Notes: a model not told the origin generated them from the letters alone. A stretch of DNA of 64,000 nucleotides from Hyparrhenia diplandra (GCA_015847255.1 JADLZK010010875.1:1-64000); one strand, 5' to 3'; counted from the stretch's first letter, positions 22,124 through 35,850 are shown. Translations and numbers: made by a program.

Positions 22124-23328
22124 GTTCATTAATCCTTTGTTAATAACAGTGGTAACCTGAACTCAATTCAATCATCATTTACATGGGTGTAAACGCTAAA
22201 CTATGGGCATATGTGTAGTTTATGCCCTAAAGGGTGAATTGAACAAAAATCAATTAAGTGACCAAAAGAGTAAACAACCTTGCATTTAATTAAACACTAG
22301 TGTTCAGGTGTTTAAAGACAGTATTGGCGATGGAGAACTAACTTGGTAAAACTATTTGACATTATTGTTGTTATTAGAAGCTAATGTAAACATAATGTTA
22401 TTGCATAATAATAATCAATCATGAATTATGTCAAAAATACATGTCTACTATGTAAATCGTTATGTTTATTTGTCTAATTTTTGTCTTATTATGCAATTTT
22501 GTGCATGTCTCAAGTCACATTTTTAAAGATTAATTAGTATGGAACTATAGTGTTTGTATGTATATTTACTTCTACGGTGCAAACTGTTTAAAAGAAATTT
22601 GGGAGTTTGATTGGACTAGAGCTAATTGTTATTCCTACTAAAAAAAACATTTCAGGGTGGATGGGACTCAGATAATAGACTTGTCCCTGTACCCTTGTTT
22701 TTTACCTCTCCTCCTTGACTTAGGCCCCCATTCTTTCTCTTCTCCTTCTCTTACACACATACACACTTGCCTCCTCCCTCTATGCTCTCTCTTCTCACCC
22801 ACCTGCACCCACTACTCATCTCTTTCTCAACCGGCCTCCTTGGCGTTCAAGGCTAGGGCAAGGGATGGAGTGTCCACATGGCCGAGGCTAAAACAACAAC
22901 GGTTGAGGCCAGCACCAAGAGCCAGGGTGGCCGAGGCCAAAGCATGCATATCAATGTCAACGTAGGCAGATACGTGGTTGGTCCACAGATCAACGCCCGC
23001 CAAGGTCAACCACAGCGATGGCGAGCCACGACGAGGATAGGGTGTAGGTGGGCCATTGCAGAGAGGTACAGGTGGCCGTCGAGGAGGCATTGGGTCATGG
23101 TGGAAGCCTAGCTAGACCATGTACAACGGAGGCATAGGTCCATGATTCCAGCCGGCTAGGGCAATAGTTCCACGAGAACGGCGGCGCATGGAGGCAGAAG
23201 TGTAGTGGCGATAACGCTTGCTTTGGAGATAGAGGGGGAATACAACAGGTAGGAGGGTATTTTGGACATTTCAAGTTTTGTTGCTTAGTTCTGTTTAGTG
23301 GAGTTTGGTCGACTAGTTAAAAAAAATA
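22124..23328. other. Unassigned intron DNA
   Basis: 22124-22640 is AT-rich. 22680-22870 is pyrimidine-rich (ttctctt, tcctccctc), followed by a GC-richer stretch to 23250 with short frames and no recognisable domain. A captured gene promoter or fragment is possible but not supported. Confidence 0.35.
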
Positions 23329-23586
23329 CTCCCTTCGTTCCAAATTATAAGTCATTCTAACATTCTTGGAGAGTCAAAGCATATAAAGTTTGACCAAAAT
23401 TATAGAGAGAATTACAAAGATTTATGGTATCGAATAGGTACATGATCAAAGTATAATTAATAAAGATACTAATGATACTAATTTGATATCTTAAATGTTA
23501 TTGTTTTATTATATAAATTTGGCCAAACTTGAGATGCTTTGACTATCAAGAGTGTTGAAATGACTTATAGTTTGGGACGGAGAGAG
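23329..23586. mobile_element. Stowaway MITE (Tc1/mariner type), 258 bp
   Basis: The terminal inverted repeats CTCCCTTCGTTCCAAATTAT and its complement (ATAGTTTGGGACGGAGAGAG) are flanked by the TA target duplication (23327-23328, 23587-23588). Length and ends are typical of a complete Stowaway. Confidence 0.92.
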
Positions 23587-23588
23587 TA

Positions 23589-23903
23589 AGTAATTGGGAC
23601 TTCGGCTCAGTCTTCCTATTTAGCCAACTAGTTTTTAGTCCCATAAATCCTAATACATCTTGACCGTCTAGCATTTAGCATCTAATAAAAACCATTGATT
23701 CATACTCTTTTTTTCCGGTAGTAATTTTTCCAGCCGTGGTCATAAAATTACACCCACATATATAAAACTGATTTCAGCCGTGGTCATATTTGATTATTTA
23801 AATAACAAAATTTGCAGTTAACAGTTTTTCAATTGAGATCATTTAGAGTGTCAAATATACAATATAAGATTGACCTTGGCCCCATCACTGTCGATTCCCC
23901 TTT
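23589..23903. other. Unassigned intron DNA
   Basis: AT-rich. A 'cagccgtggtcata' motif occurs twice (23731 and 23776), and 23838-23870 resembles sequence at 21815-21850. No gene. Confidence 0.35.
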
Positions 23904-24312
23904 TGTCACAGTCCGCAGCGAGGGGCGGCGGAGGTGACACCGGTCGGCGCGCCGGGCGGCAGCGCTGGCGGCGTTGGGGGGCGACGCATGTGGGCAGCAG
24001 GGCGGCGCGCGTGTAGAGGGCAGGGGCAGCGGCTATGGTTGGGGTGCGAGAGCGAGAGAGCCCGAGCTGTTGGGTGTTATCCCTTAATTTTTTTGATTAA
24101 AATCAAGCGATTACGTCTCCCCGTATTTATAGTCCTGGGAAGACTTGCATGAGAAGTAGATCTCCTCTTTATTTCCTATTCTATTTCTATTTTATTTCCT
24201 AAATATTGATTACTTGACGACGAAGATGATGGCGAGGTGGGCGGCGGTGGCCCCCAGCCCTAGGGCTGTTGCGTGAAGGGGCCTGGGGCCCATCTGGTCC
24301 TGGCGCATGACA
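23904..24312 (-). repeat. Element A 3' LTR (left)
   Basis: 409 bp, TGTCACAG...GCATGACA on the plus strand. It differs from the right copy by scattered substitutions and short indels. Confidence 0.85.
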
Positions 24313-26840
24313 TCTCTCCCCTTTCCCCGACGGCAGCGTCCCTCGCCGTGGTTGTGCACCGCTTGTTGTCGTTGACGGGTCGATCGAAGCAAAGATTGTC
24401 CGAAGATTGTTGCATCCACTTGTATATGTGAGAGGAGCTGGATGAAGATGAAGATGCTGACCTTTGCTAATGCTGATTCAATGGATGGAATTCCATTGCT
24501 CTCTGGAGATCGTTGCATCGGTGCCGAATACGCGGGGGGTGAAAGCCAACCTCAAGTGTGTGCAAAAGGATCCCACCTGGCTGGAGAATATCCCAAAGCA
24601 CCTTTGATAATTCTGAGGTGTAGTAGCGGTGGTTGTCGAGGAAGAAGATTGGCACTGATGGCAAGAAGTTCTGTGGGCACTCCTCCATCAACCAGATGCT
24701 TGTCGTGATTCTTGGCATGGTTGGCGAAGTCGTCAGGAGGTGAACGCCAATGGGTGGCGCCCAAGCCGTTGATCCTGGTTGGAGCATGATGGTTCGCAAA
24801 GGCCATGTAGGTTGTCGTCGGTCGGTGTAGCAAGTTGAGGATGGATGAGAGCCGCCGGGGTAGCGACGAGGCCGAAGAGGTAGGGGATCGCTATGGGTGG
24901 CATGTACCTCATGTCGTCGTCGATGGAGCTCGCGAAGTAAGGCTTGCTAAAGGCCTCATAGGAGACAGGAGCGTCGAACTGGTGGGGGAGTTGGAGCGTC
25001 GTTCCCAACATCTAGGGCGCCTCCTGATGCATTATAGCCCAAACCTTGTTATAGAGCTCGTTTGGTGTAGTCGCATCGGGCGTTCCGCCGCCGAGGAACG
25101 AGGGAGCCGGGCTGGATTGACTCGGGCGCCCGGTTGTCATAGCCAAGTCGCCCATGATGTTGTGTCCGGCCGGTTGTCGTGGAGCCATGTGACGAACGTG
25201 ATGAAGGGACGCCGAGGAGACCGGGTGAGTTGAATCACTTCGCCCATCATGTGGGGCGCTCCCACCGTAGTGCATCCCGTTGTGTAGCATGGAGCCCGTT
25301 GACGAACTTGAAGGTGCCGATGTAGTCGCATGTGTCCTCTTCCGGCCGAGGTTGGCACAAGGTTGGTGATGAGGTTGCCGTAGATGGGCAGCTTGAAGCC
25401 GCCGGTAGACATCGTGTGGAGGTGTCCCGCCCCTCCAGTGGCGCCTGCGGCTTGGCATGCTAATGAACCAAAGAAGTACCGCTATGATCAGGTGGATAGC
25501 GGCATACCTCATGTCTTTGACTGTGATAATGTTCCAATGTCGTGGTGATGAAGGGGGCGCCTTTCGCTACTGAGCCGATCTTGGTGTCATCGAAGTTGAC
25601 TGGCCGAGGGTGGGGTTGCCCGTCTTTGTACTTCGCCCGGGGTTGAAGTTACGATAGGAGTCATAGCTTGCTTGTCAACGTTCTCCGCCGTAGTGGATGT
25701 CCATGGAACGCCCAAAGAGGTGTAGCGGGTTGATGTAGTTGTCGGTTCAGCGAATCGCCGACACGTCGGTGGTGTCACCCCGGGGCATCGTATTTGGTGA
25801 TGTCGACATTGGCGTCGCGTTCCCTTGATGAGCTGAAGACCGCCGTCGATGAAGCCAAATTGGCCGATGGTGGTGCCCTTTGGAGGGGCGTCATCACCGT
25901 TGGTTGTTCCCTTGGAGGTGTCGCCGCTGCCGATGGTGGCGCCCAAAGGTAGTGTCGCCGCCCGTTGGCAATGTCGTCGGGTCGCCGGTGACGTCATGGT
26001 TGGCGGCGACGACGTCCGGACGTGTCGTTGAAGCATGGGTGGTAGAGGTAGAAACTCCAAGTTGGTTGAGATGGACTTGCCCGGTGACTTTGGAGCGTGT
26101 GGACGCTCGGGTCGGGAAGTTATCGCCGTTGATGTTCATGTTGCCGGTGTTGTCCGGGATATCCGGATCAGCCATGTCGATGTCGACGCCGGTAGACGCC
26201 GTTGTGTCGCCCATAGTGACGTTGGCGTGCCCCGATATTCCTAATGTCGAGATGACGCGTTGCCGGTGTTGTCGGGACTTATCCGACCGTTCTGTCGGGT
26301 CTCACGACGTTGGCCTAGTTGGGTAGGCTTTTCGTCGAGTAGCCGGTGGACGTCGGTTGTAGCCTCCTAATCTGATCTCGATCCTGATCCGGACCGCGAT
26401 AGTTGGGGCATCCTCGGGGTAGGCGTGTCCGTTGCTTGTAGCGTCGATGATCGTGGAGGGTGTGACGTAGACGGCGCTGGGGGACGCTCGTCACCGCCGG
26501 GCGGCGCCCATGGCAAGGACGTCATCGGTGGTGGCTGAGGTGACGTCGGAGGCGCGTGCATCGGATAGCATGGCCGCGTGCTGCGGGGTTGCTGTTGGCG
26601 TGACCATCGCTATGTCGTTGACGGCGATGGCGGCGTTGTCGTTGTCCATGGCAGCTTGCCGCATACAGCCCGCCGTTGTCTCCTCGGTGTGCTGTCACAG
26701 CCTACTCGTGAGTCGCCGAAGATGGTGTGGAGCTCCTCCATGAACGCGATTGTCCATGCGCTGACCATCTGATCTTGAAGACGGTGGTGGTGGTCGGAAG
26801 CCGCCGCTGGTGGGAATCTTCCCGGTCTCCGGATCCCGCC

Positions 26841-27257
26841 TGTCACTGATCCCGCAGCCGAGGGGGCGGCGGAGGACACCGGCCGGCGCGCCGGGTCGGG
26901 CAGCGCGGGCGGCATTGGGGGCGACGCACGTGGGCAGCAGGGCGGCGCGCGTGTAGAGGGGCGGGGGGCGGCGGCTATGGTTGGGGTGCGAGAGCGAGAG
27001 AGCCTGAGCTGTTGGGTGTTATCCCTTAATTTTTCTGATTAAAATCCAACTGATTACATCTCCCCTGTATTTATAGTCCTGGGAAGACTTGCATGAGAAG
27101 TATATCTCCTCTTTATTTCCTATTCTATTTCTATTTTCTATCCCTAAATATTGATTACTTGACGACGAAGATGATGGCGAGGTGGGCGGCGGCGGCGCCC
27201 AGCCCTAGGGCTGTTGCGTGAAGGGGCCTGGGGCCCATCTGGTCCTGGCGCATGACA
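26841..27257 (-). repeat. Element A 5' LTR (right)
   Basis: 417 bp, TGTCACTG...GCATGACA on the plus strand. It is the partner of 23904-24312. Confidence 0.85.
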
Positions 27258-28164
27258 CCTTGCCGGATCCGATTTCGGTAGTGATGTATGAATCCAGTGT
27301 ATCATCATTTTGCCAATTGGCCTTTGTTGGATCCAACTGTGGTAGTGATGCCAGGTTTAATTTAGACCCAACAATTATGTATGAATTTTGTGTAGTGTTA
27401 GATGATTTCTCCAAACATAATTTAGATCCAACAACATGTTTGGATGTACTTCAATCCATCTCAATCCACATATATTGGGTTAAAAAATTAATAGTTTTCA
27501 CCCGAATCCGTGCCTATATATGTGGATTAGGATCAATTAGAGTGCATCCAAACAAGACATGCATGGGACCACAGTATGTTTGTTGTGTTTGTGAATCAAT
27601 AAGGTCATTTGGCTGGTTTGGACGAATCCTATTTTATACATAAGAGCAACTTCATCGGATTGAGTAAACGCAATCCATTTCTCTATACCAAGCAATAAAA
27701 TCAATCCAAACAAAAAATAGGGGGAACGACTACAAGTTTTTCTCATGTTCAATCCCCTTTCCCTAAAGTTTTTTTCTCGATCCCTCAAAATCATACCTCA
27801 ATTCCTCAAATGAAGGGGGAACGACTACAAGTTTTTCTCAATCCCCTTTCCCCTTCTCCCCGCCTTTGAAAAACCTAGGGGGCAGGAAAGCGCCACCGCA
27901 CTAGGGCAACATGAATGCAGGATGTCGTTCCATGCAGCCGAGCAATTATGCTGATGGAGCCTGAGCCGCCGCCGCCACCATGCTAGGCAGACGAGACCGC
28001 GGGCCGCCCCTACTGCCGCACCGAGCGAGTGAGCGCTATAGTGAGCAACACCGGGCGGGCGGTGCTTTCGGTCCAGCCACGCCGCCGCGGATGAGCACCG
28101 AGAGAGAGAAGAGAGAGAAGAAAGATAGAAAAAGAAATTAGAGGATTGAGACTAGAGTGTAGGT
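27258..28164. other. MITE-like and duplicated DNA between elements A and B
   Basis: 27437-27555 is a foldback (tgtttggatgtact... / ...agtgcatccaaaca, with 'ccacatata' arms), like a Tourist-type MITE. A 40-bp segment starting gggggaacgactacaag occurs at about 27719 and 27813. 27880-28160 is GC- then purine-rich with no gene. TAGGT at 28160-28164 is the left target site of element B. Confidence 0.55.
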
Positions 28165-28650
28165 TGTGAGGGGTGTTGCCGCCGCCGCCGCAGCCGGTGG
28201 CTAGGGTTAGCCACGGGCAACGGCTAGCGGCGCAGGTGGTGGCGGTGTGCGCGGTTGTGCGGCGGTGGCACGGCTAGGGCAGGTGCAGGCGCAAGGGAGC
28301 GGGAGAATAAGGAGCTTTCGCTCTTTCTATTACTCGAGTTCAATTGATTACATCTCCCTCGTATTTATAGTCCTGGCGAGACTTGATTCCTAAGCAAACT
28401 AGGAGATCCTTATCGAATCGGATTCTCCTTTAACAAACTCAACTTGCTATCTTAGTGACTTCTTTCCTAAACCGACAAGGACCTCGATATGGCAAGTCGG
28501 CGTAGTGGCGGCAACGAGCCAGCGCCTCCTCCTATGCACGCCTAGGGAAGGGCGGCCAGCCTGGCTCGTGTAGTGGTGGCGCCTCCTCCTTGGGCCTCGA
28601 TTGGCCCGTAGTCATCGCCAGGGGATACGGCCCATATTGGGCGTGTGACA
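28165..28650 (-). repeat. Element B 3' LTR (left)
   Basis: Begins TGTGAGGGG and ends GTGTGACA on the plus strand. Confidence 0.85.
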
Positions 28651-29479
28651 GTACCCCTCTTCTCAGCTCAACGTGTCATCACGCTGAATTGCAATCCACC
28701 TGTCCACGCGATCCGGTGGTAGTGGTGCCTCTGATGGGACCTTGGTGATGTAGCTGGTCATCCGACCATCTATGGGCTCCTCTGTCGTGGGGTCATCGTC
28801 TAGTGTGAGCTCAAGGTAATACTAGAGGTTGCCGATGTAGCTGAACATGCAGCAGAGGAAGTAGTGTGGCGGGTCTCCTGCTTGGTCCACGCCCGTTGCT
28901 CCTGTCAGGAGTGGTCATGGAACAGTACCTGGAAGGGCGATGCGAAGCATCTCACTCGGTGGTGAGGTGAAGCATCTCATGTGGTTGTCTATGTCGGGCA
29001 CCAATTTGAAGGTTAGTCGACACCAAATGGTGGAGGTCGTATGCGAGGGCAGAGATGTCGTCAAGTCCAACATGGAGCCAAACATAAAGGCTCCCATGTT
29101 GGCCGAGGATATGTACTGCCCGCTGGAGGTTGGGGCGGTGTCGATGATGATGTTCCCCATGTGCCCCAACAGCTATCCCGTGATGTCGGTGAAGACGACT
29201 GTTGCTGCTGCCACCTCTTGTTGTGGTTCCCATTGGTGGCACAAAAGGACGTGTGATGACTCCTTCTGTGCTGGTCACCCTACTATGGAAGGTGGACGCC
29301 TAGTTCCAACAGCTCCACCATATTGCGCCTTTTGCATTGGAAGACCTACAGAAGATCAGGGAGCCATATCGATGTAGCCGATAGGTAGAGGCGCCCGTTG
29401 AAGAAGATGAGGCCTCCGTCCGTCGACCATGATCGAGGTTTGTCCTATCACAATGGCTTGAACCATTGTGTTGAGCTCA

Positions 29480-30600
29480 TCGTCTCTAGTGATGTCGTGG
29501 CATGTATTGTTGAAGATCGTGTTGTTCGAGTCGTTGATGTTGTCCAGAGAGTTGGAGAGTCGAGCACGTTGTGCCTGATTGATCACCCTCTATGGTGATG
29601 GTGGTGGTGTGGTTGATGCCCCTATAGGCGGTGGTGCTTTGGGAGTGCCGCCACGGTCGTCTGGGAGTGTCGATGCAGGCGCCGGTGAGTCTCCATCTAT
29701 GTCCATCACAGACGTACTCTAGCTCCATGGTGTCGAGGTCCTAGGTGACTCTACCAAGGCTTGCTAGCCATGGTGTGCCAAGGATGACATCAATTTTGCC
29801 ACCGATGTCGAGGAGGAAGGCGTCGATGAAGAAGACGTCATCGTCCACCCGTAGTGGAGCACTAATTGTGGTAGCGCGTCCGTGTACTTCCCTAGAGCAT
29901 CCCTATCAAGTACATGAGACGGCGCTTGGGACATTTGTTTGCCCCGCACCGACCATAATCATGAGGCTGTTGTCAGCCCCTTCCTGGTCATAGTCATTGA
30001 TGACAGTGATGTCGAAGAGCCGTTTACACTTGTGACCCCGTACCCCGTGTAAATGGCTCATTGTAGTTGAAGCAGAGGCCGACGCGACGTCGTTCCGCCA
30101 TCTCCTCCTCGTGTCGCGCTTAAATGAGCGTCTTCGCCGGGTGCCGTGACGCTCGCTGGCGTGGTTGTCGCCGCCGAGGTGCAGCCTGGTGTAGTCACGG
30201 TCACGGGGCAAAGAAACATCTAGTTTTGGCTGTGGGCGCTTTGTTTGCCTTCGCTACGACTGACATCCGCCACTCATAGGCCCACACGAGCGACATGGTG
30301 GACTCCATGTCCTGCGGGTTGAGTAGCTCGACGTCTGTCTTGAGCGGCTCCACTAGTCCGGTGATGTAGATGTTCACTTGTTGTAGCTCGTTGAGGGAGC
30401 TGACGCTGAGCAACGTCGCGCCCAGAAGCGCCAGGTCATCGATGGTGCCCATCTTCCTTAGGGAGGCGAGCTCACCCAAGGGGTTGCGCCGGTGGGCGGT
30501 TCAGTTGTTGCCGACGCATCGGCGAACTCCACCCAATCCCTCATGTCGTTGTCTGTGGAAGTCTCATGTACCATTGTTGACCGGTACCGTGAGATGGTAA
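29480..30600 (-). pseudogene. Element B gag and protease remnant
   Basis: Minus-strand frames show gypsy gag sequence (FYITGLVEPLKTDVELL-like at 30300-30380, then MSLVWAYEWR), a zinc-knuckle-like region (RGHKCKRLFDI near 30010-30050) and the end of an aspartic protease domain (DVILGTPWLASLGRV-like near 29750-29800, MELEYVCDGHRWRLTG 29728-29681). Frameshifts separate the parts. The usual pol region downstream is missing, so the element depended on others to move. Confidence 0.65.
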
Positions 30601-30604
30601 GAGA

Positions 30605-31878
30605 GTTGGTATTTTTAACGCACAGATAAATCCGCAAGCGCACGGAAAGTACCGTTGTAGCTTTCACCCGAGTATTCGTGGTATCGATTTCCACGGGAAC
30701 GAGAAGTGAACTGGAGCAAGGCCAAGGTCATCCAAAGACTGTTTTTGGTAGGAAGAAAGAGGTTCTCTAAGGTTTTCCCAAAGTTATTAAATACCAAGTT
30801 CGGGCTTACTTAACCCCACTTACTACGGGCTTGCGGAACCTTTCCGATTCTCGAAAAGACCGGGAAATGGTAATCGGGTCGAGGCCGCCAAAAGCTCTAA
30901 CGAAAAACACCAACCCGTGCGTGGTGGACTACAAAGGCTTTGATCGAGCTGTCACCCCGGGGCTACCACAACTATTACGTAGGTTTGGGCGCAATCTCGG
31001 GTAAACTCTAGCCCGCACACCACGTCTATGCTAGCGGATACGAAACTAGTTCGTCACGAAAACTAGAACCTTCGGTCGAACGGAGATCCGTAAGTAAAAT
31101 CAAGCATGAACTGAATTTAGTGAAATAATAATATTGGAATTAGCACAAGATAACTTTGAATCTTTCTCGAGCACGGGTCGGATTCGAAGAGGTACAAAGT
31201 TTGAGGCAAAGCCGACAATCCCGGCTACTCCTCCGCTCTTTCCCTTTCACTCTCTTCCTCTTTTCCTCTAATACAACTAGGTGATGAACACCTAGAGGGA
31301 CACTACTACTTGATATGAAATGTGGAAGTGATGCTCACAAGGTAGGATGTGTGTTGTACAATGGTGTAGGGGTCTCTTTATATAGGAAAAGAGAGGAGAG
31401 AATGGAGGGCCATCCTTGTTCGAGGGGCATTTGCGGGAACGAAAGTTTGCACCACATGCAACCAGCCGTGAAGTCCGTGAGCGAACCGCCCGAGAAAGGG
31501 CGGGAAAAAACGCCGAATTTTGCGCCGGCCGCCGCAGCATGCCGGCCGCCGATGTGGGCCCCATTTTGCCTCTCCTTTCTCTCGTGGGCTTGTGGGCCTT
31601 GGTAGATGGTTTCCCATTTGGGGCAAAGTCCAGATGAGGCGTGGAATCGGCCTCCTTGCTTCCCTTTGCTCTTTTGGCGTATTTTTGACTTTGCGCTTCC
31701 CAATTTATTTGGCATACTTTATTTGTATTTCCACAACAACATTCGCAAAACAACTTGAAACACCAAAAACTCGTGGAACTCGTTAGATAAATAATGTTTG
31801 GTTATGTTTTCACATGTAATATTGTATTTAGTGGTTCACTTTGGTGGTAGTAAAACATGCATTAATTGAGTGTCAACA
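30605..31878 (-). repeat. Element C 3' LTR (left)
   Basis: 1.27 kb, ending GAGTGTCAACA on the plus strand; the terminal TG at the left edge reads AG. Highly similar to 36166-37445, with many one-base indels, often at homopolymers. Confidence 0.85.
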
Positions 31879-32561
31879 AGTTCCCCACACTTGACTCTTT
31901 GCTCGTCCCGAGTAAAGGTTAGTGATAAAGTAAGTATAAACATAGCAATTCGAGTTATGAACCCGACATAAAGATCATCCCATGACATACCTCATTACCG
32001 TAGGATATGTGGAGTGTCTAACATATATTCTTGGGTGGTTGAGAAATGGAACGGCTTTGAACAAAGTCATCCTCTTTTCACATCTTAGTAACTTGGAGTT
32101 TTTTTTTTTTTTTTTTTTTTTTGAAATAAAGCATAGTTCACAAGTACTCCTCAAATGGCACTCTCAAATCGCTCAAGTGGTGTATGTTCCCCTTACCAAG
32201 GCATTTATAGCATTGCCTTCTTTTTTCTTCCTACTTCTAAAAGGCTTATGTGGAGCTCGGGTAGGAAAAAATTTTTGTGGGCATACTTGTATTGCATATT
32301 TTGCTAGGTCAAACAATGGATCCATGGAGAAAGATGTCATACGATAAAATCAAGATGTGCAAGTGTGTGGATATATATAGTGGCTATCCTATTTCTACTA
32401 TGCTCCTTGAAATATCTCTCTCTTTATTGAGACTTTGGAGAAAATATTTGTGAGAACATGGGCTATCTTTTATTCTCATCTTTTGTTTCTTTTTCTTCTT
32501 CTTTTTTTTTTTTTTAGAGGCGGGCATCTAAGTACCCATTGTTTTTAAACCGGACACTTGT

Positions 32562-32592
<31 letters not shown>

Positions 32593-35000
32593 GATGATAG
32601 CCTCATGTCTCTTTTTTTCAAACTTTTGAGAGTGAGATATCAACAAGTGTTTGGAGCAATTATTTTGAAAGGAACCTATCCAATATACTTTTTTTTTTCC
32701 CTCCTAGTGTAGGAGTAGAACATTTTTGGATGGATCTAATTGAAGGCATGTTCATGCGCCTACACCCAATGTAGGAGTAGTGCATATATTTGGTGGCGTG
32801 TGCGTGATCTTGATTTAAGAGCATGATAAATTTGATCTTGATTTAAGAGCATGATAAATTTCTCAACTAGGGTCAACAAGGTTTGACAGAGCTCAATGCA
32901 ACAACAAGTAGCAAATGTAGAAGGTTTTCAAATTGTATCGTGGTATTTGGCCCTGGTAGGAATTTCTCACCATTGAGGAGTATGTGAGACTATGGTTTTT
33001 AACATTTTGATGAAAAAGGAAATTCTCCAAGTACTTTGAATAGAAAAGGTTGGATTTCCATGTCAATGTCATATCTCACTTCACAACAACTTAGGCAATA
33101 TGTTTTTCCTATGTGTTTTTCCCACAAGCACTAAGGATATGCAAGGAACAAAAATTTATGTAGGCCAAACTCAAAGAGCTATATTCATATTTAAATTTTA
33201 AATCTAAGTGTGGAATTTGTATTTTTTAAGTGTTTTGCAAGACAAGTATAAAACCATGAGCATGCATATGAACATATGGGGAGGAAATGATCAAACCGAT
33301 TTGTGTACATGCTCCTCCATTAGTTCATGATTTGGTGCAAAGATGTTTTTCGATAATGTTCTCCCCTTCGTTCCTGTAGATGTTAGTGACAGAGAATACA
33401 CAAAGGGTAGCACCATTTTTTTTATTGTGGGAGGCAACATTGTTATCATCATATTCTTTTTTTATATGTTGAGAGAGAGGTTAGAGCTTTATTCTCAAGA
33501 ACAACACTAGACTAAAACAAGTTTATTATGCAAACCAAAAATCTTTATTCATTTATTTTATTTTCTTGAAAAAAACCTGTTCATCCAACTTTTCATTTGA
33601 CTCAATCAAGACCAAGATAAAGTTTGAAATGTAAACAAAGCCTTGACATATCTCCAAACATAAATTACTTCTATTGTTTATGACAACAACTCAAGGTTCA
33701 TTAATCAAAGTTTTAACACCATGTCAAAATTTTGATCAAAGAAGGCCATATTAACCTAAGCACCATGCTCAATTTAAGAAGGCCTATAGGTGTTTCTCGA
33801 GAAAACACCCAAACTAGAGCATTACGACATAAACAAAAGAAGCATGAATTTGTATGATCATATGGTGATAAGAATGAGTAAGTGAGTTGGTGAATATTTA
33901 TTACCTTTGATACTGGGCATTCTTACCAGCAAGAACATGTGGATGGAGTTCCAAAGTTGCCGCCTTGATTGATTTGTAGCACATGATCCAACTCAGGTAC
34001 TCGGCAAGGCTTAAGCCCCACACATATATGGTGTGTGTAGATCATAAGCTTTTGATGATAGCAGAGGTATAGTGGAGGAGAATCTTCTTCTCTCTCTTTT
34101 TATTTTTTTTTTATCTCGATCTCTCTCTTTTTTTTCAATCCCTTTTTTTATCTCTCTCTTTTTTAGCGAGACAAGGCTGACATCATCTCTTTTTTTTTTT
34201 TTTGAATGACACCTTGGTGTGAGAAGCGTTTGGACTCTCACCATCCTTCCCCCACACTTGGACTTTTGTGTAAAAAGTCAAGTGTGCAAGGTCGTGGTCT
34301 CCTTTAGAGTGTGTTTCATTATCCAAGGGTGTCAAATTTTTTGTAGTTGATGTAGCCCCATGTTTTTCTAGCGTCACATGCCTCCTTGTTCTTCTTCGTC
34401 TTCACCTGAAATGGTTAGCGACAAAAATACCCGAAGGTGCATGCTAACTAGATAACATGTTCTTGCTTTTATTAAAGAAAGAGTGTTTTTTTAACAAGAA
34501 ATAGAGATTAAGACAGAGGTAAAGAGAAATGAGTTTTTTTAAGGAACAATTTTATTGAAGGTAAAAGACATAATGACAGGTTATCTCTCGGAAGTGCTTT
34601 TGTTTTAAAGACGAAAGCTCGTCCTTGGGAAACCTTTGAATTTCAAACCAGTGTTGGTGAAGTGGTTTCCCCTCCAACACCAACCTTTGAGTGTCGACTT
34701 CTAAGCTCATGCCAAAACATTACGAGATTTGCAAAATTTGTGGTACACAAAAGCATCTACAATGACCCTTTCAAAGTTTTTGTGAGCTGGGAGCAAAAAG
34801 GGATTGTAGATTTTGCAATTGTTGGCAGAGCTATAGATCAACTCAGGAGATTTTTCATATGAGCATGAAACGGATGGGACATTTAGAATGTAACTTCCAT
34901 GTTCATTGGTGAAATCTCCTATTTGTGGGGAGCACTTTCTTTTTCATGATAGATCAAATCATCCATAAAACATGGATAAGACATTGTTAATGAGGAGACC
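31879..35000 (-). other. Element C internal non-coding region
   Basis: AT-rich DNA with long T runs (32099-32122, 32503-32515, 32565-32592, 34190-34203). No protease, reverse transcriptase or integrase can be recognised, so pol has been lost or replaced. Confidence 0.55.
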
Positions 35001-35339
35001 GCATCTCACGCTCTTCCCAAAGTGATTAGGAATGAATTCTCGATGAGACATCATGTGTGGGCATAGAGGGAGAAAGTATAGAAATGTCTTCTATATGAAT
35101 TGGTTCACCCTCTATGTGTTGTGAGTGTTCTTGATGTCTCATATCGGAATTCGAGGTATATGATGATTCTGATCTGGGAATTTCTAAAGCATTCCCAAAA
35201 TCATCATCAAGAAAGAGGCCATCCTTGAATTCAAATGGACATGCATAAGGATGGGATTCATCATCCCAAGAAGTGTGATTGCATGTTCCCATGACGGAGG
35301 TTCCTCGACAACCGATTATGAGAAGAATTTGAAGGAACA

Positions 35340-35850
35340 TCAAATTCGGTTGTAAGTGCCTCCTCTTGTTGGCGGGGGCTTGACTCCATTGGTTCTCCGA
35401 AACTCGTCATATATACCAGTGTAAGGGGTGTTTTCTAGAATTTTCTCTAAAATGGCTTTCCCCTCACTAATGGATTTATGCATGAATGAGCCTCCCGAAG
35501 ATAGGTCAATTTGGAGAGCATCTTCCTTTCTAAGACCAAAATAGAAGTGGCAAAGAATGACTTGGTCTGGCAAAGAAAGGTCTGGGCCTGTATTTATAAG
35601 ACTTAGTAACCTCGCCGGGGATGCTCCTAGAGTCTCCTTCTCTTTTTTGTTTAAATCGAGAATTTCTATTCGAAGGGCAGCGACTTCGGGAATCGGGGGA
35701 AGAAAGCAAGTCAAAATTTGTCTCGAAGTTCAACCTGGGGGTTCCGTGAACACCTCCTACGGTATGAGCATACCATTGTTTCGCTCTTCCCAAAAGGGAG
35801 AATGGAAACAATTTCCATCTAATGGTCTCTTGTGTCATGCCGTATAAAAT
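35340..35850 (-). pseudogene. Element C gag remnant
   Basis: The minus-strand translation gives IRWKLFPFSLLGRAKQWY (35826-35773) and, in another frame, LINTGPDLSLPDQVILCHFY and GGSFMHKSISEGKAILEKIL, then ENTPYTGIYDEF. These are the typical gag of Athila/Tat-type gypsy elements. A frameshift near 35700-35750 splits it. Confidence 0.82.

Larger units (their letters stand above)
23904..27257 (-). mobile_element. LTR retrotransposon A, non-autonomous, antisense to NLR-B
   Basis: Two direct repeats of about 410 bp with TGTCA...TGACA ends flank 2.5 kb of internal DNA. The likely target duplication is CCTTT (23899-23903) and CCTTG (27258-27262), 4 of 5 matching. On the minus strand a polypurine tract (ggggaaaggggagaga, 24328-24313) lies just before the left LTR, so transcription runs leftward. 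The GC-rich internal frames show no gag, protease or reverse transcriptase that I recognise. The LTR resembles that of element B (shared 'tatttatagtcctgg'), so A and B are probably related families. Confidence 0.8.

Noticed and set aside
31292..31753. Cys-rich minus-strand open frame
   Set aside because: It lies in the left LTR of element C and recurs in broken form in the right LTR (36856-37285), so it is LTR sequence.
34011..34377. Lys-rich minus-strand frames
   Set aside because: Translation of T-rich runs in the element C internal region; no domain.
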